Shown here: positions 34,700-43,217 of the stretch, one piece after another
Layout of the letters: the number at the start of each line of letters is the position of its first letter
Position numbering within the stretch: the stretch's first letter is position 1
Assembly: GCA_947167445.1 (NCBI GenBank)
Contig: CAMVID010000004.1
Location: 124,001-188,000, forward strand
Direction of reading: 5' to 3'
From: G11 sp947167445
GTDB taxonomy: Bacteria; Bacillota; Clostridia; Lachnospirales; Lachnospiraceae
DNA: 64,000 nt
Program-made: the position numbers and the translations under genes
Notes under the pieces: model-generated
What the model saw: only the letters and a program-made list of their open reading frames with translations
What the model was told of the DNA's origin: nothing
Database searches by the model: none

Positions 34700-34748
34700 A
34701 TGTGTCTCCTCGTTATGTTAGAAATATTTTATCAAATATATTTCTCAT

Positions 34749-34777
34749 ATAATATACCCACCGAGTCGATAGGTCAA
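34749..34777 (-). promoter_or_regulatory. promoter with operator in the spacer (amino-acid ABC operon)
   Basis: Minus-strand TTGACC (34772-34777), 17-base spacer, TATTAT (34749-34754). The spacer is filled by an imperfect palindrome read on the plus strand as ACCCACCGAGTCGATAGGT (34756-34774). The same motif occupies the same position in the promoter at 51535-51563. Confidence 0.75.
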
Positions 34778-34809
34778 ATAAAATTTTTATAAACTTTTGG
34801 GGAGATTAT

Positions 34810-34850
34810 AAAAAACAGCCCGATAAGCCACTTAATTGCTCATCGGGCTG
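34810..34850 (-). terminator. terminator of the PPi-phosphofructokinase gene
   Basis: Minus-strand arms CAGCCCGAT-GAGC and GCTT-ATCGGGCTG, followed by TTTTTTAT. Confidence 0.87.
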
Positions 34851-34864
34851 ATTCTTATTCTATT

Positions 34865-36529
34865 TTAATTCTGACCCTTCTCAAGTGCAAGTGTTCTTGT
34901 TGTAAGGTCACAAACTTCTGCAGGTCCGAAGTACTGAATAGCACCGGGATATGTGAAGCTTGTCTTAACTGCCCACTCATCTCTGTGTGCAGCGAAGAAC
35001 TTGAAGGGAGCACCGTCAAGCTCAACAAGAGCCTTTCTGATAACAGGCTTGTCTTCACCGTTTCTTCTCTCCATGTTCATCATCTTTGTGATGGGCATAC
35101 CACCTGCAACCCACTCTTCTGCGGGCTTGGAGATGTTGGAAACCTTTGAAAGGTATCCTGTATAACCATACTGGATGAGCATGAATGCGTTGTATCCAAG
35201 TGAGTAGCAGTAGTCAGCATCGAAGTTTGAAGGGAATGCACATCTTCCTTCGTATCCGAAGAAGTGATGCTGTGCACCGAATTTGCCCTTGTATGTTCCT
35301 GCTGCTTTTCTCTTTGCAAGCTCGTTCTTAACCATCTCGGAGAAGAGCTTCTCAGACTCGATAAGGGAAACCTGTACGTTACCGTGAGGGTCTCTCTCAA
35401 GGAAGAGCTGCTGCTGTACGAACTGAGGAAGGATGTCAAATACCTTGAATGACTCAGCGGTAAGACCCTTCTTAATGTAGTTGTACTTAGCTTCCCAGTC
35501 AGGAAGTGCGTTGAACTCTTCTGTCTTGCTGCCTGCAAGGAGCTCGTTAATCTCAGCAATAAGCTTTGAGAACTCGGGAACGAACTCTACGATACCCTCG
35601 GGGATAATTGCAACACCGAAGTTCTCTCCGTTGTTTCCTCTCTTCTCAACTGAATCTGCAATGTAGTTTGTGATTGATGCAAGAGACATCTTCTTAGCTG
35701 CAACCTCTTCACCGATAAGGCAGATGTTGGGCTGTGTCTCAAGAGCACACTCCAAAGCTACGTGAGAAGCTGAACGTCCCATAACCTTGATGAAGTGCCA
35801 GTACTTCTTAGCAGAGTTTGCATCTCTTTCGATGTTACCGATAAGCTCTGAGTATGTCTTTGTAGCTGTATCAAAACCGAAGGAAGCCTCGATGTCCTCG
35901 TTCTTTAAGTCACCGTCGATGGTCTTGGGGCATCCGATAACCTGTACGCCTGTATTGTGTGCAGCCATGTACTCTGCAAGAACAGCAGCGTTTGTATTGG
36001 AATCATCACCACCGATGATTACGATAGCGGTAAGACCATGCTTCTTTGCAACTTCTGTAACAATCTTGAACTGCTCTTCTGTCTCAAGTTTGGTACGGCC
36101 TGAACCGATGATATCGAATCCGCCCGTGTTTCTGTATGCGTTGATGTACTCATCATCAAACTCGACGAAGTCATCATCAATAAGTCCTGAAGGGCCTCCC
36201 TTGAAGCCAAGGAGAACGTTGTTCTTGTCTGTTGCTTTGATGGCATCGTAAAGGCCGCAGATAACGTTGTGTCCTCCGGGTGCCTGTCCGCCTGAAAGGA
36301 TAACACCTACAACCTGCTTTTTGGCTACAGATGTGTTTGTGCCCTTAACGAAAGTAATTTCATTTTTACCGTAAGTGTTGGGGAAAAGTGCCTTGATCTT
36401 ATCCTGATCTGCTACTGACTCTGTAGCTGCGCCATCCTTGACACTGATCTCTGAGATACCGCCTCTAAGCATTCCGGGAAGCTTGGGGGAGTACTCATAT
36501 CTTGCTTTCTGAAGTGGTGAAAGATTCAT
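34865..36529 (-). CDS. pfp: pyrophosphate-dependent 6-phosphofructokinase (long type)
   Basis: 554 residues, the length of the long PPi-PFK group. The phosphoryl-donor site reads VIIGGDDSNTNAAVLAEY with GGDD, the PPi hallmark, rather than the GGDGS of ATP enzymes. The catalytic base segment is GCPKTIDGDLKN. It interconverts fructose 6-phosphate and fructose 1,6-bisphosphate using pyrophosphate, saving ATP in anaerobic glycolysis. GGAGAG precedes the ATG. It has its own extended -10 promoter and terminator. N-terminal residues 1-60 belong to the long form. Confidence 0.95.
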   Translation of the reverse strand: MNLSPLQKARYEYSPKLPGMLRGGISEISVKDGAATESVADQDKIKALFPNTYGKNEITFVKGTNTSVAKKQVVGVILSGGQAPGGHNVICGLYDAIKATDKNNVLLGFKGGPSGLIDDDFVEFDDEYINAYRNTGGFDIIGSGRTKLETEEQFKIVTEVAKKHGLTAIVIIGGDDSNTNAAVLAEYMAAHNTGVQVIGCPKTIDGDLKNEDIEASFGFDTATKTYSELIGNIERDANSAKKYWHFIKVMGRSASHVALECALETQPNICLIGEEVAAKKMSLASITNYIADSVEKRGNNGENFGVAIIPEGIVEFVPEFSKLIAEINELLAGSKTEEFNALPDWEAKYNYIKKGLTAESFKVFDILPQFVQQQLFLERDPHGNVQVSLIESEKLFSEMVKNELAKRKAAGTYKGKFGAQHHFFGYEGRCAFPSNFDADYCYSLGYNAFMLIQYGYTGYLSKVSNISKPAEEWVAGGMPITKMMNMERRNGEDKPVIRKALVELDGAPFKFFAAHRDEWAVKTSFTYPGAIQYFGPAEVCDLTTRTLALEKGQN

Positions 36530-36598
36530 ATTATTAACTCTCCTTTATATGTTGAAATTAAAGTTTACTTATTTATATGCCTCAGATTACCATACAGG

Positions 36599-36608
36599 AT
36601 TATAGCAC
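36599..36608 (-). promoter_or_regulatory. extended -10 promoter of pfp
   Basis: Minus strand TGCTATAAT (TATAAT at 36599-36604 preceded by TG-N). No convincing -35 is seen at the standard distance. Confidence 0.5.
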
Positions 36609-36670
36609 GTTTCGTCAATATGTGCCTGTTTTTTTCTTGTCAATTACCTAAAAAGTCCCATTGAAACAAG

Positions 36671-36699
36671 TTGATAAATAAATGCGATTATGTTAGTAT
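36671..36699 (+). promoter_or_regulatory. promoter of the NifU-like/GGGtGRT operon
   Basis: TTGATA (36671-36676), 17-base spacer, TAGTAT (36694-36699), about 45 bases before the GGAGG site. Confidence 0.65.
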
Positions 36700-36751
36700 T
36701 TAGTATGATTTTTGAGCCAAGTTCAAACAACAATTATATAAGGAGGAATAT

Positions 36752-37444
36752 ATGATTTACTCAACAGAAGTTAAGAACATGTGTCCTGTTCATCAGGGCG
36801 TACATCATGGTGCTGCTCCCATTCCCGAAGAGGCTAAATGGGTACAGGCTAAACAGATTTCAGACATTTCAGGCTATACTCACGGTATTGGCTGGTGTGC
36901 ACCTCAGCAGGGTGCTTGTAAGCTTTCCTTGAACGTCAAAGACGGTATCATCCAGGAGGCTCTTGTAGAGACAATCGGATGTTCAGGAATGACTCACTCA
37001 GCAGCTATGGCCGCTGAGATTCTTCCCGGTCTTACAGTTCTTGAAGCTCTCAACACTGACCTTGTATGTGATGCTATCAACACAGCTATGAGAGAGCTTT
37101 TCCTTCAGATCGTATACGGCAGAACCCAGAGTGCATTCTCAGAGGACGGTCTTCAGATCGGTGCCGGTCTTGAGGATCTCGGTAAGGGAACACGTTCAAT
37201 GGTTGGTACCACATACGGTACTCTTGAGAAAGGTCCCAGATACCTCGAACTTACAGATGGTTACATTACAAACATCGCTCTCGATGAGAACGACGAAATT
37301 ATCGGTTACAAGTATGTTAACTTTGGTAAGATGATGGACTTCATCAAGGCTGGCAACGATGCAGCTACAGCTCTTGAGAAAGCATCAGGTCAGTACGGAA
37401 GAGTTGCTGACGCAGTTCGTCTCATTGACCCCAGACACGAGTAA
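36752..37444 (+). CDS. NifU/IscU-like iron-sulphur scaffold-type protein
   Basis: 230 residues. The region from about 45 to 110 resembles the NifU N-terminal scaffold fold, with cysteines at 49, 56, 77 and 106 (GWCAPQQGACKL, ETIGCSGMTHS, LVCDAI) and an extra C11-PVH at the N-terminus. The C-terminal ~90 residues (TYGTLEKGPRYLELTDGYI on) are not part of classic NifU. It may hold or pass an Fe-S cluster (inference). It is always considered together with the GGGtGRT gene 18 bases downstream; strong AAGGAGG site. Confidence 0.82.
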   Translation: MIYSTEVKNMCPVHQGVHHGAAPIPEEAKWVQAKQISDISGYTHGIGWCAPQQGACKLSLNVKDGIIQEALVETIGCSGMTHSAAMAAEILPGLTVLEALNTDLVCDAINTAMRELFLQIVYGRTQSAFSEDGLQIGAGLEDLGKGTRSMVGTTYGTLEKGPRYLELTDGYITNIALDENDEIIGYKYVNFGKMMDFIKAGNDAATALEKASGQYGRVADAVRLIDPRHE

Positions 37445-37462
37445 GAAAGAGGAGGAAAAGTT

Positions 37463-38482
37463 ATGTCATTATTTGAATCATATGAAAGAAGAGAGCCCCA
37501 GATCCTTGCAGTTCTTAAGCAGTACGGCATCTCCTCTATTGAAGAATGTAAGAAGATAACAGATGATGCCGGTATCGATGTATACCACCTCATCGAAGGC
37601 ATTCAGCCTATTTGTTTCGAAAATGCCAAGTGGGCTTATACAGTTGGTGCTGCCATCGCCATCAAGAAGGGTTGCCGCAAAGCTTCCGAAGCTGCTGCTG
37701 CAATCGGCGAAGGTCTTCAGGCTTTCTGTATCCCCGGATCAGTTGCTGATACCCGTAAGGTAGGTCTTGGCCATGGTAACCTTGGTAAGATGCTCCTTGA
37801 AGAGGACACAGAGTGCTTCGCATTCCTTGCAGGTCACGAGTCATTCGCTGCTGCTGAGGGTGCTATCGGTATCGCTGAGAAGGCTAACAAAGTTCGTCAG
37901 AAACCCTTAAGAGTTATTCTTAACGGTCTCGGCAAAGATGCTGCTCAGATCATTTCCCGTATCAACGGTTTCACATTTGTTGAGACACAGTACGATCCTT
38001 ATACAAACACTGTTAAGGAAGTTTCCAGAAAGTGCTACTCCAAGGATGCTAACTCACCTCGTGCAAAAGTTAACTGCTACGGCGCTAACGATGTTTGCGA
38101 AGGCGTTGCTATCATGTGGAAGGAGAACGTTGACGTTTCCATCACAGGTAACTCAACCAACCCTACAAGATTCCAGCATCCCGTTGCAGGTACATACAAG
38201 AAGGAGCGTCTTGAGGCTGGTAAGAAGTACTTCTCAGTTGCTTCAGGCGGTGGTACAGGTCGTACACTTCACCCCGATAACATGGCTGCAGGTCCTGCTT
38301 CCTACGGTATGACAGATACCATGGGCCGTATGCACTCCGATGCTCAGTTTGCAGGTTCTTCATCAGTTCCCGCTCACGTTGAGATGATGGGTCTTATCGG
38401 TGCAGGTAACAACCCTATGGTTGGTATGACTGTTTCTACAGCCGTTTCAATCGAGGAAGCTGCTAAGGCAGGTAAGTTCTAA
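37463..38482 (+). CDS. GGGtGRT protein
   Basis: 339 residues. The diagnostic motif SGGGTGRTLHP lies at residues 261-271, followed by a conserved M/G-rich tail (ASYGMTDTMGRMHSDAQFAG, VEMMGLIGAGNNPMVGMT). About seven cysteines are scattered through it (C29, C51, C71, C89, C118, C191, C205). No signal peptide. The family is named for its motif and has no established function; in anaerobes it commonly sits next to a NifU-like gene, as here. The codon use suggests high expression (few rare codons, strong GGAGG), so the pair may be abundant. Confidence 0.9.
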   Translation: MSLFESYERREPQILAVLKQYGISSIEECKKITDDAGIDVYHLIEGIQPICFENAKWAYTVGAAIAIKKGCRKASEAAAAIGEGLQAFCIPGSVADTRKVGLGHGNLGKMLLEEDTECFAFLAGHESFAAAEGAIGIAEKANKVRQKPLRVILNGLGKDAAQIISRINGFTFVETQYDPYTNTVKEVSRKCYSKDANSPRAKVNCYGANDVCEGVAIMWKENVDVSITGNSTNPTRFQHPVAGTYKKERLEAGKKYFSVASGGGTGRTLHPDNMAAGPASYGMTDTMGRMHSDAQFAGSSSVPAHVEMMGLIGAGNNPMVGMTVSTAVSIEEAAKAGKF

Positions 38483-38497
38483 TACCTTAAAGAGAAA

Positions 38498-38540
38498 AAG
38501 GTGACAATTGGGGACTGTCCCCAACTGTCACCTTATTTTT
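38498..38540. repeat. REP-like palindrome / terminator after GGGtGRT gene
   Basis: AAGGTGACA (38498-38506) pairs with TGTCACCTT (38526-38534), with an inner GGGGA/TCCCC stem, then TTATTTTT. The core GGGGACTGTCCCC is of the REP type also seen at 24361 and 39031. Confidence 0.75.
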
Positions 38541-38554
38541 ACGAAAGCCCCATT

Positions 38555-38923
38555 CTATTCAATCCCTTTCACTTTATATCCAAGATTCTCGATAATTTCG
38601 GTAATCTCTGCATCCGATATTTCCTTGCCAAGCTTAACTATGGCTGTACCTCGGCTAAGCTTTACCTTTGCATTGATTCCTTCCACGGAATTAAGGGCAT
38701 TCTGAACCCTTAATGAGCAATGGTCACAGACCATTCCCTCAATTCCCACAACCCTTGTAGCAATAACCTTATCAAGTTTCTTAGGCTTTATGGGTTTACC
38801 CTTTCCCCCGCCGCCGCAGCAGGCCCCCTCGCCCTTAAAATGAGCGATGGAGTTTTTCACTGCGAAATAGAGGATGGCAACTACTATAACAATTATGATG
38901 ATATTCGATACTGTAGAGCTCAT
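38555..38923 (-). CDS. membrane-anchored heavy-metal-associated domain peptide
   Basis: 122 residues. One N-terminal helix (about 8-25, NIIIIVIVVAILYFAVKNSI), then a Cys/Gly-rich stretch (GEGACCGGGGKGK) like FeoB-associated Cys-rich proteins, then an HMA domain (54-122) with the metal motif GMVCDHC (C66, C69). It could bind copper or another soft metal at the membrane face. The combination in one small protein is unusual. ATG 38923 follows GGGAGG at five bases. No metal-transport ATPase is adjacent. Confidence 0.82.
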   Translation of the reverse strand: MSSTVSNIIIIVIVVAILYFAVKNSIAHFKGEGACCGGGGKGKPIKPKKLDKVIATRVVGIEGMVCDHCSLRVQNALNSVEGINAKVKLSRGTAIVKLGKEISDAEITEIIENLGYKVKGIE

Positions 38924-38992
38924 AATACCTCCCAAACAATTTATCTAGTTAGCTTTCGCTAACCATAATACCACTAAGTTTCTATAAATGCA

Positions 38993-39094
38993 AAAGGTGC
39001 GAGGTGGAATATTTCCACCTCGCACCTTTATGTGCAATTTGGGCCTGTCCCCATTCTGCACCGTGCAATTTGGGGCCTGTCCCCAAACTGCACC
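38993..39094. repeat. perfect palindrome plus two tandem REP copies
   Basis: 38993-39029 is a 17-bp perfect stem with a 3-base loop (AAAGGTGCGAGGTGGAA and complement). It is followed by two REP-like copies: 39033-39062 (GTGCAATTTGGGCCTGTCCC and on) and 39063-39093. The first copy differs by one base from the arm at 24574-24604. The second ends at the stop codon of the chemoreceptor gene. Confidence 0.85.
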
Positions 39095-41106
39095 TAAAGC
39101 TTGTACTGGGACAGGTCGGTGTTGATTTCGTCGGAGTATTTGCTTAAGTTGCCGGAAACGCTGGCGATGTTTCTGGTCTCGTCACGAAGTCTGTTGCTCT
39201 CTGCCACAATCTGGTCACTTAAGTTGAGGACCTCAGTGATATTTGTAGCCTGATCCTTGGTTGTGGTTGCATTGCTTGTTGCAACGTTGTTAACCTTCTC
39301 GATTCCGGAAGCAATTTCGATAATACCTTCCGTTGCCTTTCCAACGTCCTCATAGATTGTGTTGAAGGAATCGTTAGCTCCCTCCATACCGGCAATACAT
39401 GCCTCCATGTCTCTTACGCAGATATCGGCCTTTTTATCAATATCATCAATGTTCTTGGTTATATCTTCGATCAATCTTCTGATTGTATCGGTGGCTTCCG
39501 AAGACTGGTTGGCAAGGAGACCTACTTCCTGTGCTACTACGGCAAATCCCTTACCCATTTCACCTGCTCTGGCTGCCTCAATGGACGCATTCAAGGAAAG
39601 CAGATTGGTCTGAGCGGAAATTGCATTAATTGCTTCTGTGATTCCGGTGATTTCCTCAACGGATTTGGATGTAACCTTAATAAGTGATGTAAGCTCGCTT
39701 ATGGTATTGCTCAGAGTTCTGACATTCTTGGTCATTGAGGCCATTTCGTCCTTACCCTTTCCTGAAGCCTTCATGGTCTCATCACAAAGCTTGCGGACAT
39801 CATCTGCGTTGGTTGCCAGCTGGTTCGATGTGGAAGCCAAATCATTGGCAGACTCAGCAATGTTTTCTATGGCCTCACTCATGGAGCTTAAGGTGTCGTT
39901 AAGTTTCTCAATTGATTCACCCTGGTTCTGGTTAGCATCTGTAAGGCTGTTTGAAATCTCAATACATTCGCCTGCTCTGTTGCTCATGGAGCCTGAAATA
40001 TCCGACAGGCCGTTAAGGGTCGTTCTCATTTTCTCAATATAGCTGTTAAGGCTCTCACTGAGGGTTGTTATCTCATTATTTCCTTCGGGCTCAAGAGAAA
40101 CTGTAAAGTCACCCTTGCTGATATCTGTAATTCTTTCGGTTACTTTCGTTACCGGGCCAATGGCCTTATTAATTGTAAAGTACATAATAACTGCCATCAG
40201 GATAATCAGCAAAAGGCCGATTCCCATGGTCAGAATCATAACGTGGATTATTGTGTCACTAAGTATAGATGAGGGTACCGCACTTACAACTACCCATGAT
40301 GTATCTTCAATATCTGTTGCGGTAAGCATCATGCCGCCTGCTGAGGTATCAACCGTTTCTACCTTACTGCCTTCTCCCGAAAGGGACGTATCCAGCTTGT
40401 CGAAAACAGTGGCAATACCTAAAGCAATCGGATCGGTGGTATCCTGAAGAGTCTGGCCCACACTTTCTTCAACGTTACTGATGAGAATGTCCTTGGATTC
40501 CTTGTTGATGATGTAGTACTTCGCATTCGCTGAAATGGACTTGAAGTTGTTCATTCTCTCAGCCAGCTTGTCAAAATTTATGTCGCTGCTGAGAACCACG
40601 CCGTCACTGATCATCACAGCACAGGCCAAACAGGTTTTTCCCGTTGATGCATCAACATAAGGTTCGGATGAATAAATGCTTCCGTTTTTGGCAAGCGCTC
40701 CCTGATACCATGCTCTGTCTGTAAAAACAAAGGAACTGTCAGGAATCCAGCCCGATCCGTCCAGGAAAACATTCTCCTTACCGAAGGCCATATAAATATC
40801 CTGAGAGTCAGGGTCTGATTTCGTAATGGCCAAAAGCATGGTAAGCATATCGTCATAGGACATCTCAGGGCTGTTTTTTATTACTGCTGCCGTCTGGTCA
40901 ACTCTCTCTTCAACACTCTTCCACCAACTGTGAATTTCGCTGGCATAGGTAACCGACTCTCTTGCCAGAATGTTATAGGTAAGAGGCTGAATGTTATCAA
41001 CTGAAAGCTTTATACTGATCTGGGTGATAACAATGATTATAACGGCTGAAAAGATAATGATTTTGGATAATAGTGACTTCTTAAGTGATCCTCGTTTCGA
41101 CTTCAT
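39094..41106 (-). CDS. methyl-accepting chemotaxis protein, double-Cache type
   Basis: 670 residues. N-terminal helix (LSKIIIFSAVIIIVITQISI), large extracytoplasmic double-Cache sensor (about 45-285; AFGKENVFLDGSGWIPDSSFVFTDRAWYQ is cut into its FTDRAWYQGAL and EPYVDASTGKTCLACAV motifs), second helix (HVMILTMGIGLLLIILMAVIMYF), HAMP and signalling domain with tip ISAQTNLLSLNASIEAARAG. dCache_1 sensors mostly bind amino acids or small carboxylates. GGAGAAAG precedes the start. REP sequence begins at its stop codon. Confidence 0.93.
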   Translation of the reverse strand: MKSKRGSLKKSLLSKIIIFSAVIIIVITQISIKLSVDNIQPLTYNILARESVTYASEIHSWWKSVEERVDQTAAVIKNSPEMSYDDMLTMLLAITKSDPDSQDIYMAFGKENVFLDGSGWIPDSSFVFTDRAWYQGALAKNGSIYSSEPYVDASTGKTCLACAVMISDGVVLSSDINFDKLAERMNNFKSISANAKYYIINKESKDILISNVEESVGQTLQDTTDPIALGIATVFDKLDTSLSGEGSKVETVDTSAGGMMLTATDIEDTSWVVVSAVPSSILSDTIIHVMILTMGIGLLLIILMAVIMYFTINKAIGPVTKVTERITDISKGDFTVSLEPEGNNEITTLSESLNSYIEKMRTTLNGLSDISGSMSNRAGECIEISNSLTDANQNQGESIEKLNDTLSSMSEAIENIAESANDLASTSNQLATNADDVRKLCDETMKASGKGKDEMASMTKNVRTLSNTISELTSLIKVTSKSVEEITGITEAINAISAQTNLLSLNASIEAARAGEMGKGFAVVAQEVGLLANQSSEATDTIRRLIEDITKNIDDIDKKADICVRDMEACIAGMEGANDSFNTIYEDVGKATEGIIEIASGIEKVNNVATSNATTTKDQATNITEVLNLSDQIVAESNRLRDETRNIASVSGNLSKYSDEINTDLSQYKL

Positions 41107-41168
41107 GTACTTTCTCCTTGAACTATGCTTGAATTTTGTGACAATTCGCCCAATGTTGATGTAATATA

Positions 41169-41197
41169 ATGATAATATACATCAAAAATATAATCAA
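41169..41197 (-). promoter_or_regulatory. candidate promoter of the double-Cache chemoreceptor
   Basis: Minus-strand TTGATT (41192-41197), 17-base spacer, TATCAT (41169-41174). An inverted repeat TTGATGTA-N14-TACATCAA (41156-41185) overlaps the -10, a possible operator. Confidence 0.45.
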
Positions 41198-41232
41198 GAG
41201 GAAAAATACAGTGTATTTTATCAAATATATCT

Positions 41233-43206
41233 CTAATTCAGTATCACTTTGCCTTCGGAACCTCCGATGAACATGACTTTTCCATCCTTCGGCATAGGGA
41301 GAATGTTAGTTGCGTCCATGATATGCGAGGAATACACAGGCTCACCGTATTTGTTATAGACGTAAACCGCGCTGTCTTCGGGGCGTGAAGTCATAATTAC
41401 ATCCGTATTCACCCTTGCTTCCCCTATATTAAACCAGACTGCCTCATTCGCCTTTAAATCCACTTCTTTGACACTCTCATCAAATTCAGGAATGCCATCA
41501 TCGGAAATCAGCTCCCATCCATTACTGCAGTAAAGAGCAATTCCGCCCTCCAAGGCCTCAGCCTTAATATCCAGCAGATCTCTGTTGCTGCTTGAAGGAA
41601 TTGTGGTAAAAGCCACGGCATTCTCCTCATCCACAATCTTAAGGATTCTTGTACCCATGCCTGTTACGCAGTAAAGATATCCCGGCACATCCTCTGAAAC
41701 CATCAATCTCACGATGGGGAAATCAAAGGTCTGGGAGTTATAGGCATCCTTTGAAAGCATATACTCCGATGCACAAACCCCTGACCAGAATGCCTTTAAC
41801 TCCTCACTTATGGGGTTAGGCTCCATTTTCTCTCCGCAATAAGTACTTCTCTTGCTCACACCCACTTCAGGCAGGTTTTCTTTTCTCTCAATCTTGATAT
41901 ATACCTTGCCGTCCGCCCCCTCTTCAAACCTCAAAACCTCCGGATTTGAGGCCGGCTTTATATCGTTAATGCCGCTGTCTGCCACTTCGTAAGCAAGTTT
42001 TACAAAGCTTCCGTCCTTTGTATATCCGTAATCGGTTCCGCCGGATCTTAAGGGCCCGATGTTCTCCACATGCACGTACTCATGGTCAGGGAATGAAATT
42101 CTCACGCTGTCCCAGCCAAGGCCGCTGTTAATCACATAGTCACCCTCATATTTATCGTATGATGAAGGAATATCAAGACTTATGTCAAAATCCGAAGTTT
42201 CCTCCTCTTTTAGCTTCAATCCCTCTTCCTCGAGGCAGGCATCAAGAATAGCTTCCGCCACCAGCTGATTTAATGTGCTGTTTCCGCCGTTGGTAAGCAC
42301 AGCAACGCTGATTTCTTCTTCCGGGGCAACCAAAAGGTAGGCGTGATTTCTGTCTACATCTCCGCCCTTCCCAAGGACTTTAACCTCTGTATTCTCATAT
42401 TCTCTGTCATTTACCGAATCCCAACCAAGGCCGTTTCTGTCCTTAAAATCGTCCGTATTCTGCCAGAGTGTTTCCATGTCAGACTTGGCTTTCTCGGATA
42501 AAAGCTCATCCGCGTTTCTAAAGAAAGCAGCGCCAAAGTTTGCAGTGTCAGAAGCTGTGGCATAAACCCCACCCGCTCCTATGCTCATAATTACATCATT
42601 CTCAAAGCGAACCCCGTCCGCTGAGAAGGCCGGAGCAAGGTTTTCTATTAAAGAGGCCTTATCTCCCGTGGATGTGGATGTTCCGCCGGTGGGGGCTGCC
42701 AAATACCGAGCCACGTAATCCCCAAAAGACATGCCGGTTACGTTTTCCACTATGACACCCAAAAGATCGAAGCCGTCGTTACAGTAGGCACTGTATTCTC
42801 CGGGGTTGCATCTTAACCTCTGTTTAGCCAGGGTGTCAAAAAACACCTCATCATGGAAAGCATTCTCCTTTCCGTAAAGGAAAGGCCCTACATAGGTGGT
42901 TCCCTGAATTCCCGAGGTGTGGTTCATCAACATGCGAACCGTGATGTCCTTATACCTTGAATCCGCCATTTTGAAATTCGGAATGTAGTCAGTAACAGGG
43001 GCATCCAAGTAAACTTTACCCTCATCCACAAGCTGCATCACCGCTGCCGTTGAGTAAACCTTGCTGACGGAGCCCACGCAGTAAACATATTCATCATTTA
43101 ATTCTTTGGCACTGACCTTTAATCCTGCAAAGGCTGCCGTACACATAAGACCAAGGCATCCCAAAAGGAGTGCTTTATTTATGGTAAAAAAACGATTATC
43201 TCTCAT
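41233..43206 (-). CDS. exported serine hydrolase, class C beta-lactamase family
   Basis: 657 residues. Signal peptide (about 1-33), then the penicillin-binding fold: catalytic S46-V-S-K49 (VGSVSKVYS), Y141-C-N143, and MNHTSG. A ~300-residue C-terminal beta-rich region follows. Such proteins act on cell-wall peptides or similar targets rather than antibiotics. The N-terminal strands that normally precede S-x-x-K are almost absent: only about 12 residues separate the signal peptide from the serine region. It is the last gene of the regulator-kinase-ABC unit and starts 11 bases after the permease gene. Confidence 0.86.
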   Translation of the reverse strand: MRDNRFFTINKALLLGCLGLMCTAAFAGLKVSAKELNDEYVYCVGSVSKVYSTAAVMQLVDEGKVYLDAPVTDYIPNFKMADSRYKDITVRMLMNHTSGIQGTTYVGPFLYGKENAFHDEVFFDTLAKQRLRCNPGEYSAYCNDGFDLLGVIVENVTGMSFGDYVARYLAAPTGGTSTSTGDKASLIENLAPAFSADGVRFENDVIMSIGAGGVYATASDTANFGAAFFRNADELLSEKAKSDMETLWQNTDDFKDRNGLGWDSVNDREYENTEVKVLGKGGDVDRNHAYLLVAPEEEISVAVLTNGGNSTLNQLVAEAILDACLEEEGLKLKEEETSDFDISLDIPSSYDKYEGDYVINSGLGWDSVRISFPDHEYVHVENIGPLRSGGTDYGYTKDGSFVKLAYEVADSGINDIKPASNPEVLRFEEGADGKVYIKIERKENLPEVGVSKRSTYCGEKMEPNPISEELKAFWSGVCASEYMLSKDAYNSQTFDFPIVRLMVSEDVPGYLYCVTGMGTRILKIVDEENAVAFTTIPSSSNRDLLDIKAEALEGGIALYCSNGWELISDDGIPEFDESVKEVDLKANEAVWFNIGEARVNTDVIMTSRPEDSAVYVYNKYGEPVYSSHIMDATNILPMPKDGKVMFIGGSEGKVILN

Positions 43207-43217
43207 CTTCTCCTCCT

